Shown: positions 26,198 to 34,784, numbered from the stretch's first letter. The stretch: DNA of 64,000 nt from Streptomyces purpureus (GCF_014648195.1 NZ_BMQQ01000011.1:1-64000); one strand, 5' to 3'. Notes: generated from the letters alone by a model not told the origin. A program made the numbers and translations.

Positions 26198-26976
26198 GCG
26201 TCCGGGTGGAGTGCGACAAGAAGTCGGGGGTCGCGCTGGTCACGCTGGACCGGCCGGCGAAGCACAACGCCCTCACGCTGGAGATGGCCTCCCAACTCAC
26301 TGCGGTCTGGCGTGAGTTCAGGCGGGACGACGCCGTCCGGGCGGTGGTCGTCACCGGCTCCGGCACCCGGGTCTTCTGTACGGGCATCGACCGCGAGGCG
26401 GTGGTGGAGCAGCCCTCGTCGCCGTACTCGATCGACGATCCGCTGCTCGCGATCGGCCCCAAGGCGAACGACCTGTGGAAGCCGGTGATCGCGGCCGTGG
26501 AGGGGATGGCCTGCGGCGGGGCGTTCTATCTGCTGGGCGAGGCGGAGTTCGTGGTGGCCTCGACCGAGGCGACCTTCTTCGACCCGCACACGACGTACGG
26601 CATGGTCAGCGCCTACGAGGCGGTGTACATGGCGCAGCGGATGCCGTTCGGTGAGGTGGCCCGGATGTCCCTGATGGGGACGGCGGAGCGGGTCTCGGCG
26701 CGACGGGCGTACGAGACGGGCCTGGTGTCCGAGCTGACCCCGCCCGGCGGGGCGGCGGACGCCGCGAGGAGCGCGGCCGCCGTGATCGCCGGCCATCCGA
26801 CGGAGGCGGTGCAGGGGACCGTACGGGCGGTGTGGTCGGCCAGGGAGGCGGCGCGGGCGCAGGCACTCGCCCAAGCCCCGCACCTGATCGCGCTCGGGAA
26901 CCTGCCGCCAAAGCGGCAGGCGGAGCTGTTCGAAGGCAGGCGCGGGGCGGGGGGCGCGGGCTTTCGGCTGCGTTAG
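26194..26976 (+). CDS. Enoyl-CoA hydratase/crotonase-family protein
   Basis: A 260-residue crotonase-fold protein. It has LVTLDRPAKHNALTLEM, an oxyanion-hole strand VFCTGIDREAV and the second-oxyanion helix ACGGAFYLLGEAEFVV. The position after the conserved proline, normally the catalytic Glu (P-E), reads P-H (FFDPHTTYG). A classical hydratase mechanism is therefore doubtful, and a hydrolase or ring-opening role is possible. It is translationally coupled to the DUF35 gene and is the last gene of the operon; its stop overlaps the convergent gene at 26973. Confidence 0.87.
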   Translation: MSVRVECDKKSGVALVTLDRPAKHNALTLEMASQLTAVWREFRRDDAVRAVVVTGSGTRVFCTGIDREAVVEQPSSPYSIDDPLLAIGPKANDLWKPVIAAVEGMACGGAFYLLGEAEFVVASTEATFFDPHTTYGMVSAYEAVYMAQRMPFGEVARMSLMGTAERVSARRAYETGLVSELTPPGGAADAARSAAAVIAGHPTEAVQGTVRAVWSAREAARAQALAQAPHLIALGNLPPKRQAELFEGRRGAGGAGFRLR

Positions 26977-27512
26977 CTCATGGTCCGGCTGGCGGTCATG
27001 ACCTGGCACTTCTTGTACTCGGAGCCGTCGCCGGTGCCGGTGTAGGGGGTGCTGGCCTCGGTGCTCTTGGAGGAGTTGGCCGGCACGAGCAGGTCGTCGA
27101 CGTTGGCGATGGCGACGTTGGCGGAGGGGCCGCCGATCTCGCCCTTGAACTGGACGCCGACGTCGTACTTGTAGGTGGTGGAGCTGTTGTTGGTGACGGT
27201 CAGCTTCACGGTGAGCTTGTCGCGCGTGATGAGGCAGTCGTCGATGCGGACGTCGCGCTCGGCCTTGTTGGCGCTGGAGCCGCCGGGCACGGAGACGCCG
27301 CCGGAGCTGCTGCTGTCGCTGCCGGAGGAGCTGCCGGAGGAGGAGCTGCCGTCGCTGCCCGAGGAGGAGCTGCCACCGGAGGAGCTGCCCCCGGAGCTGC
27401 TGGACGAGCTGCTGTGATTGTCGCAGCCGCCACCGCCGGAGCCGCGGGCTCCCGTCAGCGCGACCAGGGCGACGCCGAAGACGGCGATAGCACGGACATG
27501 GCGAAGCTTCAT
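26973..27512 (-). CDS. Secreted/lipoprotein-like protein with a Ser-Gly-rich linker
   Basis: A 179-residue protein with an N-terminal hydrophobic signal (VRAIAVFGVALVALTG), a cysteine after a glycine run (GGGGCDN, a poor lipobox) and about 45 residues of Ser/Gly/Asp linker. A beta-sandwich domain of about 100 residues follows (CLITRDKLTVKLTVTNNSS, YDVGVQFKGEIG, VPANSSKSTEA), resembling extracellular FxLD/DUF4352-like domains that display on the wall. It is probably anchored outside the membrane. It is not part of the neighbouring operon (opposite strand, stops overlap). Function unknown. Confidence 0.7.
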   Translation of the reverse strand: MKLRHVRAIAVFGVALVALTGARGSGGGGCDNHSSSSSSSGGSSSGGSSSSGSDGSSSSGSSSGSDSSSSGGVSVPGGSSANKAERDVRIDDCLITRDKLTVKLTVTNNSSTTYKYDVGVQFKGEIGGPSANVAIANVDDLLVPANSSKSTEASTPYTGTGDGSEYKKCQVMTASRTMS

Positions 27513-27682
27513 TTCAACCCCCGTTGATGTGAGTGTCCGAAAACCCGTTCTTGACGGGCGCACGACACCTTCTCATACTTCCCCGCCCCCTCCGTCCCGC
27601 GTGGCGGCCCCCACGGCGTCGGCGTAGCGTCGGAGGGGATCTACGACCGCCTGGCCGAGCCCAGAAAGGGAGGCGTCGGAGG

Positions 27683-28240
27683 ATGGTGCGTAACGTCATC
27701 GGCGCCGTGCTGGCTGTCGTCGGCGCGGCGGCCGCCGTGTGGAGTCCGTTTCGGGAGTGGTACGACGGCCGGCACGGGCGCGACTACCGCGTCGGGGACC
27801 TGTTCGCCGGCATCACGGACGTGAAGGCGGAGCTCTGGCTCTCGATCCTGCTGCCGTTCGCCGTCGCGGCCCTGCTGACGCTGATCGGCGTCGTCCTGCG
27901 CTCCCGCCCGCTGGTGGCGCTCGCGGGCGTGATCGTGCTTGGCTTCACCATCCTGTGGATGGTCCGCGTCGGACAGGCCGAGGGCGGCCTGACGGTGGGC
28001 GCCGACGGTTCGGGCATCGGCGACGGCGCTGCGAGCGCCCTCGGCGGCGGGGCGCTGCTGCTCCTGGCCGCCGCGATCATGTCGGGCCGCCCGCGCCGCC
28101 GCCGGGACCGCCTGGAGCACCGTCCGGTGCCTTCGGGCCCGTACGAGCAGCCCCCGCACGCGCAGGAGCCGACCCGGACGATGGACACCCCGACCTGGGA
28201 CGAGCGCCGCCCGCCGCGGGACCGCGACGGGCCGGTCTAG
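27683..28240 (+). CDS. Small integral membrane protein beside afsK
   Basis: A protein of about 185 residues with four hydrophobic segments (near 3-22, 52-72, 77-96, 110-130) and a polar C-terminal tail of about 55 residues rich in Arg and Pro. The loop SPFREWYDGRHGRDYRVGDLF is typical of a conserved streptomycete membrane protein. GGAGG touches the ATG; GTG at 27686 is an alternative start. It is convergent with afsK with only 10 bp between the stops. By position it may match the gene between afsS and afsK in S. coelicolor. Function unknown. Confidence 0.7.
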   Translation: MVRNVIGAVLAVVGAAAAVWSPFREWYDGRHGRDYRVGDLFAGITDVKAELWLSILLPFAVAALLTLIGVVLRSRPLVALAGVIVLGFTILWMVRVGQAEGGLTVGADGSGIGDGAASALGGGALLLLAAAIMSGRPRRRRDRLEHRPVPSGPYEQPPHAQEPTRTMDTPTWDERRPPRDRDGPV

Positions 28241-28250
28241 CGCCGCCGGG

Positions 28251-30587
28251 TCAGCGGGCCCCGGCGCCGCGGCCGGTCGCCGTGCCCTTCACCGCGTCCA
28301 GCGCGTAGACGCAGCGGTCCTTGCTGCACGCGTAGACCACACCGCCCTTGGCGACCGGCGAGCCGGTGATCTCCCCGCCGGTGGCGAGCTTCCAGCGGAG
28401 CTGACCGCCGCTCGCGTCGAGGGTGTAGAGGACGTGGTCGGCGGAGCCGAAGTGGACGCGGCCGTCGGCCACGACCGGTGTGCCGATGACCTCTCCGCCC
28501 GCCGCGAAGCGCCACTTGGGGGTGCCGGTGACCGCGTCGAGGGTGTAGAGCGCGCTGCCGCTGCCGACGTGGACGTTGCCGTTGACGACGAGGACCGGCT
28601 CCGCCGACTGGCGGGACTCGGTGGCGATCCGCCAGCGGTCCTTGCCGGTGGTCGCGTCCAGGGCGTAGACCGTGCCGAGGTAGTCGGCGAGGTAGACCCC
28701 ACCGCCGGTCACGGCCGGGCCGGGGGCGAAGGCGGGCGGGGAGAGGAAGACCGCGGGGGCCTCGAAGTGCCAGCGGACGTGGCCGGAGGCGATGTCGACG
28801 GAGAGCACCCGCGTCCCGGCGGAGACGTAGACGCAGCCGTCCTCGGCCGGGGCGACCCGTACGGGCACGTTGCCGCAGGAGGCCGCGTCGCCGATCGGGT
28901 ACGACCAGCGCTCCACGCCCGTGCGGGCGTCCAGCGCCTGGAGGCGGGCGTCCCGCCACACGTACACCGTGGAGCCGTGGATGACCGGCCCCGCCTCGGG
29001 GGTCTCGAAGTCGGTCTGCGCTCCGGTGACCTCCCAGAGCTTGGCGCCGTTGGACGCCTCCCAGCCCTGGACGCCGCCGCCGCGGGTGGCGGTGACGACC
29101 GTGCCGCGGTCGGCCTTGAGGGAGTACACCCACGCGTCGGTCTGGAGCCGCCAGCGCTCGGCGCCGTCGACCGCGTCGAGGGCGTAGAGCGTCGGGCCGT
29201 CGGAGGCGTGGATCCGGCCGCCGTCGACCGTCATGGACCAGGCCACGTCGCGGGTCTTGAACTGCCGCCGGCCGGTCGCCACGTCCAGCGCGTGGACCTC
29301 GAAGGAGGTGACGTAGAGCAGATCGCCCGCGACGACGGGGGTGCCCCAGACGTCGTTCGACATCCGGAACCGCCAGGGCCGCCAGGGACCGGGCTCGGCG
29401 GGCTGTCCGGCGTCCGGCGCCGGGGTGGGGGACGGCAGCGGGCGCGTGCCGGGCGCGGGGGCGGGCTCGGCGGCGCCGGGCCGGCGGATCCAGCCGGTCG
29501 CGGGGCCCGCGTCGGCCACGATCGCGGCGCGTGTGTCGGCGACCCGGGGCCCGGGCCCGATGGGCACGGCGGCGCCCGCAAGCCGTACGGGTCCGGGGGC
29601 CGCCTGGCCCGTACGGGGGTCCTCGCCGCTCTGCCAGGCGGGGCGGGGCGGTCTGGGCGGGGCCGGTGGGGTCGCGGGCGGCGGGGCCGAGGGACGGCCT
29701 CCGCGCCGCGCCTCGATCATGGCGGTGGCCCGCGCGGGCAGCCACGCGGACGCGGTCCCGCTGTCGTCGCTGCCGGAGCCGAAGAGGTGCGGGGCGAGCT
29801 GGGCCTGCAGGTCGGCGGGGGTGGGCCGGAGCCCGACCTCCATCTGCATACAGGACTCGATCAGCGGCCGGAGCTCGTCGGGCAGCCCCTCCAGGTCCGG
29901 TCCTTCGCGCAGCAGCATGAAGACGGTCTCGACGGGGTTCGCGCCATGGAAGGGCGCGTGTCCGGTGGCCGCGAACACCAGCATCGAGCCCAGCGAGAAG
30001 ACGTCGCTGGCGCCGGTGACGCTGCGCGAGTCCCGCGCCTGCTCGGGCGACATGTAGGCGGGCGTGCCGACGGCCACGTTCGTCATGGTCAGCCGGGTGT
30101 TGGAGACGCCTGACGCGATGCCGAAGTCGATGACCCGGGGCCCGTCCTCGACCACGAGCACGTTCGACGGCTTGAGGTCGCGGTGGACCAGGCCCGCGCC
30201 GTGGATGGACTGGAGGGCCTCGGCGACGCCCGCGGCCAGCCAGCGCACGGCCTGGGCGGGCAGCGGCCCGCACTCATTCACTATTTCCTCGAGCGAGGGC
30301 GCCGGTACGTACGCGGTCGCCAGCCACGGCACCGCCGCCCGCGGGTCGGCGTCGACCACGGCCGCCGTGTAGAAGCCGGAGACCGCCCGCGCGGCCTCGA
30401 CCTCGCGGGTGAAGCGGACACGGAACAGCTGGTCCTCGGCGAGTTCGGTCCGTACGGTCTTGATCGCCACGCGCCGGCCCGAGGCCGAGCGTGCGAGATA
30501 GACCAGGCCCATACCGCCGGCACCGAGCCGGCCCAGCACCTCGAAGGGTCCGATCCGCCTCGGGTCGTGCTGCGTCAGCTGCTCCAC
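28251..30587 (-). CDS. afsK: AfsK Ser/Thr protein kinase with PQQ-type beta-propeller
   Basis: A 778-residue kinase. The N-terminal Hanks domain has [12 protein letters not shown] (P-loop), AIKTV (catalytic Lys), [13 protein letters not shown] and [10 protein letters not shown]. Thr167 in [10 protein letters not shown] corresponds to the autophosphorylated Thr168 of S. coelicolor AfsK (from memory). A Pro/Ala-rich linker leads to eight or nine Trp/PQQ-type repeats of the form ALDA-x-x-G-x-x-x-W, predicted to close a beta-propeller. AfsK phosphorylates AfsR. The GTG start ([11 protein letters not shown]) matches the known N-terminus and has GGGAGG upstream. Confidence 0.93.
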   Translation of the reverse strand: MEQLTQHDPRRIGPFEVLGRLGAGGMGLVYLARSASGRRVAIKTVRTELAEDQLFRVRFTREVEAARAVSGFYTAAVVDADPRAAVPWLATAYVPAPSLEEIVNECGPLPAQAVRWLAAGVAEALQSIHGAGLVHRDLKPSNVLVVEDGPRVIDFGIASGVSNTRLTMTNVAVGTPAYMSPEQARDSRSVTGASDVFSLGSMLVFAATGHAPFHGANPVETVFMLLREGPDLEGLPDELRPLIESCMQMEVGLRPTPADLQAQLAPHLFGSGSDDSGTASAWLPARATAMIEARRGGRPSAPPPATPPAPPRPPRPAWQSGEDPRTGQAAPGPVRLAGAAVPIGPGPRVADTRAAIVADAGPATGWIRRPGAAEPAPAPGTRPLPSPTPAPDAGQPAEPGPWRPWRFRMSNDVWGTPVVAGDLLYVTSFEVHALDVATGRRQFKTRDVAWSMTVDGGRIHASDGPTLYALDAVDGAERWRLQTDAWVYSLKADRGTVVTATRGGGVQGWEASNGAKLWEVTGAQTDFETPEAGPVIHGSTVYVWRDARLQALDARTGVERWSYPIGDAASCGNVPVRVAPAEDGCVYVSAGTRVLSVDIASGHVRWHFEAPAVFLSPPAFAPGPAVTGGGVYLADYLGTVYALDATTGKDRWRIATESRQSAEPVLVVNGNVHVGSGSALYTLDAVTGTPKWRFAAGGEVIGTPVVADGRVHFGSADHVLYTLDASGGQLRWKLATGGEITGSPVAKGGVVYACSKDRCVYALDAVKGTATGRGAGAR

Positions 30588-30700
30588 TTGCCTGCCACCT
30601 CCCCGTAGGGCCATGAGGGTACGGCCCCGCGCCCCCTGATTGTTCCTGTCCGAGGCGGCCGAGGCGAACCCGGGGGCGGATCGGGGTGTCTCAGCTCATA

Positions 30701-31525
30701 TCACTCACCCTTGCCGCCCTGATCAAGGGGCTCCGGCTCGGCGAGGACGGCGAAGGCGGCGCCCTGGTTGTCGATGAGCGCGGCGATCCTGCCGTACGGC
30801 GTGTCGAAGGGCGGTTCGGTGACGCGCCCGCCCAGACGGGTGGCGGCCAGGGCGGTGGCGTCGCAGTCCTCGACGGCGAAGTAGACGAGGAAGTGGCTGG
30901 GCATCTCGGCGGGGAAGGCGTCGTTGATCACACTCCGGCCGCCGATGGCGGTGTCGTCGGCCGCCTTGCTGCCCTTGGGGGACCAGACCCGGAAGTCGAT
31001 GGGTTCGCTGTCCCCCTCGGACGCGGCGTCGATATCCCGCGTCTCGTAGCCGAAGACGGACGTGTAGAAGGCGTCGACGGCCTCCTTGTCGCGGGTGTAG
31101 ACCTCGGCCCAGCAGAAGGATCCCGGTGTGTTCTGGAGCTCGAAGCCGGGGTGGCTGCCGGGCTGCCAGAGGCCGAAGACGGCGCCTCCGGGGTCGGCGG
31201 CGAGCGCCATGACCCCGAAGGGGCCGATGGGGAAGGGCGTCATCACCATCGAGCCGCCGGCCGCCTCGATGCGGGCGGCGAGCGCGGTGGCGTCGGGTGT
31301 GGCGAGGTAGACGCCCCAGGTGGTGGGAAGGCGGCCGTCGCGCTTGGGGGCGAGGGCGGCGACGCGCCGGCCGTCCTTGAAGGCGGTGGTGTAGTGGCCG
31401 TAGGCCGCGCCGGGGTCCTCGCCGAAGGTCCAGCCGAAGAGCTCTCCGTAGAAGCGCTTGCCCGCTTCGAGGTCCGGCAGCTGCGCGTCCACCCAGCAGG
31501 GTGTGCCCTCTGCGAATGCGGCCAT
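30701..31525 (-). CDS. kbpA: Two-domain VOC (glyoxalase-fold) protein, KbpA-like
   Basis: A 274-residue protein with two tandem vicinal-oxygen-chelate domains: PCWVDAQLPDLEAGKRFYG and FGWTFGED in the first, FCWAEVYTRDKEAVDAFY and VFGYETRD in the second. There is no full glyoxalase I metal set. In S. coelicolor the AfsK-binding inhibitor KbpA is encoded beside afsK, and this gene holds that position and approximate size, so it probably tunes AfsK autophosphorylation. The symbol rests on position and recall, not alignment. GGAAGGA lies five bases before the ATG. A generic VOC enzyme is the alternative. Confidence 0.65.
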   Translation of the reverse strand: MAAFAEGTPCWVDAQLPDLEAGKRFYGELFGWTFGEDPGAAYGHYTTAFKDGRRVAALAPKRDGRLPTTWGVYLATPDATALAARIEAAGGSMVMTPFPIGPFGVMALAADPGGAVFGLWQPGSHPGFELQNTPGSFCWAEVYTRDKEAVDAFYTSVFGYETRDIDAASEGDSEPIDFRVWSPKGSKAADDTAIGGRSVINDAFPAEMPSHFLVYFAVEDCDATALAATRLGGRVTEPPFDTPYGRIAALIDNQGAAFAVLAEPEPLDQGGKGE

Positions 31526-31828
31526 GGGCGTCCTTCCCTGGTGCGGGTCGTCACGGGCGGGTGTGGTGCCCGTCACGGTCAAGCTAGCGGCGCGGATCGG
31601 CGTACGCAGGGAGGAAAAGACCGATCAAATCGAACAAACAGCCATTTTACGGAGCCCCGCTCCAGGGTTTCCATGGGTTGTCCACCGAAGTTGTCCACAG
31701 GCTGTTAATAAGCCTTATGGGGGTGTGACGGTGTGGCGCCTGGACATCGGGAGCGGCCGGAGCAGGGGGTGCACCCCATTTGCAGTCGGCCGAATCGCGC
31801 GCCGATCACCCCTCGGTAAGCTGACGGC
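31526..31828. other. 303-bp intergenic region between kbpA-like and TetR genes
   Basis: No gene is seen. The region is AT-richer than its neighbours (GATCAAATCGAACAAACAG near 31622; GCTGTTAATAAGCC near 31700), holds two DnaA-box-like words (31678-31699) and must contain the divergent promoters of both flanking genes. Confidence 0.6.
31678..31699 (+). promoter_or_regulatory. Pair of DnaA-box-like sequences
   Basis: TTGTCCACC (31678-31686) and TTGTCCACA (31691-31699) are directly repeated 13 bp apart. The second equals the usual Streptomyces DnaA box; the first differs in the last base. There are too few boxes for an origin, so DnaA-responsive control of the flanking promoters is the more likely meaning. 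Confidence 0.5.
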
Positions 31829-31835
31829 ATGACAG
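31821..31835. promoter_or_regulatory. Degraded regulon palindrome over the TetR start codon
   Basis: CTGACGGCATGACAG matches CTGACG-N3-CGTCAG at 10 of 12 fixed positions, with an intact left half. It contains the ATG of the TetR gene, where a bound repressor would block its own expression. A 10/12 match is not rare by chance, so the site is tentative. Confidence 0.35.
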
Positions 31836-32476
31836 GACAAGTACGCACCGTCGACGGCCGCGTGGCCGGTCGACGAGGTCAGGCGACGCGGCAGAAGCTG
31901 CTCGACTGCCTCAGCGAGATGCTCAGCTCCTCGCCGTACCGGGACGTCAAAGTCATCGACGTGGCCCGGAAGGCGGGCACCTCACCCGCGACCTTCTACC
32001 AGTACTTCCCGGACGTCGAGGGCGCGGTCCTCGAGATCGCCGAGGAAATGGCCAAGGAAGGCGCCGCGTTGACCGAACTGGTCTCCGGCCGCGCCTGGAT
32101 CGGCAAGGCCGGATGGCAGGCCGCCGAGGAACTCGTCGACGGCTTCCTGGACTTCTGGAGACGCCACGACGCGATCCTGCGCGTGGTGGACCTGGGGGCG
32201 GCGGAGGGCGACAAGCGGTTCTACAAGATCCGCATGAAGATCCTGAACTCCGTCACCAACTCCCTCACCGACGCGGTGAAGGAGCTCCAGTCCAAGGGCA
32301 AGGTCGACAAGGACGTCAGCCCCGCGGCGATGGCGGGCTCGCTGGTCGCGATGCTGGCCGCGGTCGCCGGACACCAGAAGGGCTTCCAGACCTGGGGCGT
32401 CAAGCAGGCCGAACTCAAGCCGAACCTCGCCCTGTTGGTCCATCTGGGCATCACCGGCAAGAAGCCGGCGAAGTAA
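31829..32476 (+). CDS. TetR-family transcriptional regulator, candidate controller of the catabolic regulon
   Basis: A 215-residue TetR protein. The N-terminal helix-turn-helix runs about residues 15-62 (RGQATRQKLLDCLSEML, then VARKAGTSPATFYQYFPD as recognition region), followed by a helical ligand-binding domain of normal length with hydrophobic helices (MAGSLVAMLAAVAGHQKGF). TetR proteins of this shape sense acyl-CoAs or steroid-like ligands in catabolic regulons. Evidence for control of the palindrome set is only proximity and the degraded site over the start. It may instead be a conserved afsK neighbour. A hairpin terminator follows. Confidence 0.85.
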   Translation: MTGQVRTVDGRVAGRRGQATRQKLLDCLSEMLSSSPYRDVKVIDVARKAGTSPATFYQYFPDVEGAVLEIAEEMAKEGAALTELVSGRAWIGKAGWQAAEELVDGFLDFWRRHDAILRVVDLGAAEGDKRFYKIRMKILNSVTNSLTDAVKELQSKGKVDKDVSPAAMAGSLVAMLAAVAGHQKGFQTWGVKQAELKPNLALLVHLGITGKKPAK

Positions 32477-32560
32477 CGCACGCGCTCTCCGCACCGCGCG
32501 GCGTGCGGACGCGCCTGCCGCAGGTCTTCTCCCCGGTCCGTCCCGTCGTCCAGTCCTGTC

Positions 32561-32599
32561 ACGCCGACGGCGGTTCACCCTTGCGACCGCCGTCGGCGT
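32561..32599 (+). terminator. Hairpin terminator after the TetR gene
   Basis: A perfect 14-bp inverted repeat, ACGCCGACGGCGGT (32561-32574) with its inverse at 32586-32599 and an 11-base loop, followed by TCTTGTG. It lies 85 bp after the TetR stop and also faces the end of the minus-strand gene at 32678. Confidence 0.8.
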
Positions 32600-32664
32600 T
32601 CTTGTGTCCGCGTTCTTGTGTCCACGTTCTGTGTCCGCGTTCTCGCGTCGGCGTTCATGTGTCC
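32596..32664. repeat. Five degenerate 14-bp tandem repeats
   Basis: The unit GCGTTCTTGTGTCC is repeated at 32596, 32610, 32624 (13 bp, one deletion), 32637 and 32651, with increasing divergence. The array fills the gap between the terminator and the end of the deazaflavin reductase gene and does not look coding. It could vary in copy number between strains. Confidence 0.75.
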
Positions 32665-32677
32665 GCGGGCCGTGGCG

Positions 32678-33160
32678 TCACCCTTTGCGCGTGAGCCGGA
32701 AGAGTCTGATCTCCCGCTCCACCCGGGCCTGATACGTGGCGTACGGCGGCCAGAACTCCAGCACCGCCGCCCACGCCCGCTCCCGCTCCTGCCCCGTCAG
32801 CGGCTCGGCCCGTACACCGAACTCCTCGCCGTGCAGGCTCACCCGCGCGTCCGGGTGCGCGAGCAGGTTCGCGGTCCACGCGGGATGCCCCGGACGGCCG
32901 AAGTTGGAGCCGACGAGGATCCAGCTGCCGCCCGGCTCCGGCATGCAGGCCAGCGGTGTGGTGCGCGGCCGGCCCGACTTCGCGCCGCGCGCGGTCAGGA
33001 CGAGGCCGGGCAGCATCCGGGCGCTGAGCATGACCTTGCCGCGGGTGAGGCGGTGCACCGCGCGGTCCATCGCCGGGACGACATGCGGGGCGATCTTCGC
33101 GAACGCCCGGGTGGAGGAGACCTTCTGGATCAGCCGGATGCCCGGCGGCCCTTGACGCAT
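32678..33160 (-). CDS. Ddn-type deazaflavin (F420)-dependent nitroreductase-family protein
   Basis: A 160-residue split-barrel protein with LTARGAKSGRPRTTPLACM, GGSWILVGSNFGRPGHPAWTANLLAHP and a C-terminal FWPPYATYQARV. These are signatures of the Ddn/F420H2-dependent quinone reductase family. It would use F420H2, for which this window encodes FO synthase. Its start overlaps the stop of the acyl-CoA dehydrogenase (TGATG), so the two are co-translated under the palindrome at 34353. It may reduce a double bond or quinone in the catabolic pathway. Confidence 0.9.
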   Translation of the reverse strand: MRQGPPGIRLIQKVSSTRAFAKIAPHVVPAMDRAVHRLTRGKVMLSARMLPGLVLTARGAKSGRPRTTPLACMPEPGGSWILVGSNFGRPGHPAWTANLLAHPDARVSLHGEEFGVRAEPLTGQERERAWAAVLEFWPPYATYQARVEREIRLFRLTRKG

Positions 33161-34335
33161 CAGGGAGCCACCACCCCGTCGGCGAAGAGGCCTGCCTCCT
33201 CGGCCGCGCGGGCGCGCAGCCGGTGGACCGGCCCGAAGAGCAGCTCGTCGGCCGCGGCCCGTTTGAAGTAGAGGTGCGCCTCGTGCTCCCAGGTGAAACC
33301 GATGCCGCCGTGGAGCTGGATCGCCTCGCCGGTGACGGTCCGCAGCGCCTCCAGGGCCTGGGCGAGGGCGAGACCTCCGGCGTCCGGGTCCCAGGCGGCG
33401 TAGTACGCCGCCGAGCGGGCGGCCTGGAGCTGGACGTAGAGATCGGCGAGGCGGTGCTTGACGGCCTGGAAGGACCCGATGGGCCGGCCGAACTGTTCGC
33501 GGGTACGGACGTACTCGACGGTCCTCTCCAGCGCCGCGGCCGCCGCGCCGACGGACTCCGCGGCGAGGACGGTGGCCACCGTACGGCCCGTGGCGGCGAG
33601 CGCGCCGGGCACGTCGGCCGGGTCGGTGCCGAGCAACTCCCCCGGGCAGTCACGCAGTTCGACCGTCGCCTGCGGCCGGGTCACATCCAGGGCGGTCTGC
33701 CGCTGCCGGCCGAGTCCTGGGGTGTCCGCGCGGACGAGGAAGAGGAGGGTGCGGCTGCGGGCGAAGCCTCCGGTGTGCGCGGCGACGAGCAGCAGGTCCG
33801 CGCTGTGCCCGTCGAGGACCTGGGCGGCCTCCCCGTACAGCTGCCAGCCGTCCCGTACCGGCCGGGCCTGGACACCGCCCGCCCGGCCGCCGCCGGCCCA
33901 CTGCCCCTCGGCGGGGTCGCCGGTCAGGCCGAGTGCGGTGGCGAGGTGCCCGCCGGGGACGGCGAGCGTGGCGGTCAGGGTTCCGGCGGCGATCGGGGGC
34001 AGGAGCGCGGCCCGCTGGGCCTCGGCGCCGAGCGCCGCGATCAGCGGGGCGGCGAGGACGGAGGTGGCGAGCAGCGGCGAGGGAGTCAGGGCGCGGCCGG
34101 TCTCCTCGGCGGCGAGGGCGAGGTCGGCGGGGGTGCAGCCGACGCCGCCGTACGCCTCGGGCAGGGCGAGACCGGGCAGGCCCAGCCGTTCGGAGAGCTG
34201 GGCCCAGAGCGCGGGGTCGTAGCCGTCGGCGGTGGCGACCGCCGCCCGGACGTCACCGGGTGAGGACCGTTTGGCGAGCAGTTCGCGCAGGGTGCGGCGG
34301 ATCTCGTCCTGCTCCGCGGTGAAGGCGGCGTCCAT
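33160..34335 (-). CDS. Acyl-CoA dehydrogenase, beta-type (FadE-like)
   Basis: A 391-residue acyl-CoA dehydrogenase-fold protein. It has an N-terminal helical domain (MDAAFTAEQDEIRRTLREL), a middle beta domain, and REQFGRPIGSFQAVKHRLAD then IQLHGGIGFTWEHEAHLYFKRA at the C-terminus. It lacks the C-terminal Q-I-Q-x-N flavin-contact segment of the alpha type. In actinobacterial heteromeric FadE enzymes such beta chains pair with an alpha chain; candidates here are 52222 or 57455. GGAGGGGAG precedes the ATG. It forms an operon with the F420 reductase downstream and has a regulon palindrome 17 bases upstream. Confidence 0.9.
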   Translation of the reverse strand: MDAAFTAEQDEIRRTLRELLAKRSSPGDVRAAVATADGYDPALWAQLSERLGLPGLALPEAYGGVGCTPADLALAAEETGRALTPSPLLATSVLAAPLIAALGAEAQRAALLPPIAAGTLTATLAVPGGHLATALGLTGDPAEGQWAGGGRAGGVQARPVRDGWQLYGEAAQVLDGHSADLLLVAAHTGGFARSRTLLFLVRADTPGLGRQRQTALDVTRPQATVELRDCPGELLGTDPADVPGALAATGRTVATVLAAESVGAAAAALERTVEYVRTREQFGRPIGSFQAVKHRLADLYVQLQAARSAAYYAAWDPDAGGLALAQALEALRTVTGEAIQLHGGIGFTWEHEAHLYFKRAAADELLFGPVHRLRARAAEEAGLFADGVVAP

Positions 34336-34352
34336 GGAGCTCCCCTCCGTAT

Positions 34353-34367
34353 CTGACGGGCCGTCAT
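34353..34367. promoter_or_regulatory. Catabolic-regulon palindrome (11/12)
   Basis: CTGACGGGCCGTCAT, one mismatch in the last base, preceded by TAT. It lies 18 bases upstream of the acyl-CoA dehydrogenase ATG at 34335. Confidence 0.75.
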
Positions 34368-34412
34368 GTTAGAGCGGGCCCGCTCAGATGCCCAGAGGCG
34401 GGGCGGGCGGGA

Positions 34413-34784
34413 TCAGCAGACCTGGCCGGGGCCCGCGGCGGTGGCCCGCAGCAGGTCCCGTACGAGCGTGAAGTCGACCTTCTCGGTCCGGCGGAAGCGC
34501 AGGCAGCCCTTGCCCATGTCCTGGCCGGCGAGCCGGTCCGCGAAGCCTTCCCGGACGTCGGGGCGCATCAGATAGAAGGAGATGTACTGCCGCTGATTGG
34601 CGAAGGCGATCTCGGGCTCGCCGCCGGGCAGCCGGTAGGCGGGCATGCCGTACGCCATCCCCTCCTCGTACCCCTTCAGCTCCAGACGGCACAGTTCGCG
34701 CAGCCGCACGAGGACGGTGAGCCGGTCGGGCTCGACGACTTCGGCAAGGTACTCGTCGACGTCTTCGGCGCTGCTGTGGGGCAT
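34413..34784 (-). CDS. DUF1801 (YdhG-like) protein
   Basis: A 123-residue protein of the DUF1801 family: YLAEVVEPDRLTVLVRLREL, YEEGMAYGMPAYRLP and FYLMRPDVREGFADRL, with a C-terminal GCLRFRRTEKVDF. Relatives have been called iron-chaperone-like, but the biochemical role is not established. It is divergent from the thiolase at 34818. The regulon palindrome between them may affect both genes, although this one has no evident catabolic role. Confidence 0.8.
   Translation of the reverse strand: MPHSSAEDVDEYLAEVVEPDRLTVLVRLRELCRLELKGYEEGMAYGMPAYRLPGGEPEIAFANQRQYISFYLMRPDVREGFADRLAGQDMGKGCLRFRRTEKVDFTLVRDLLRATAAGPGQVC

Noticed and set aside
31678..31699. Replication origin
   Set aside because: Only two DnaA boxes and no dnaA/dnaN/gyr genes nearby; a regulatory role is more likely.
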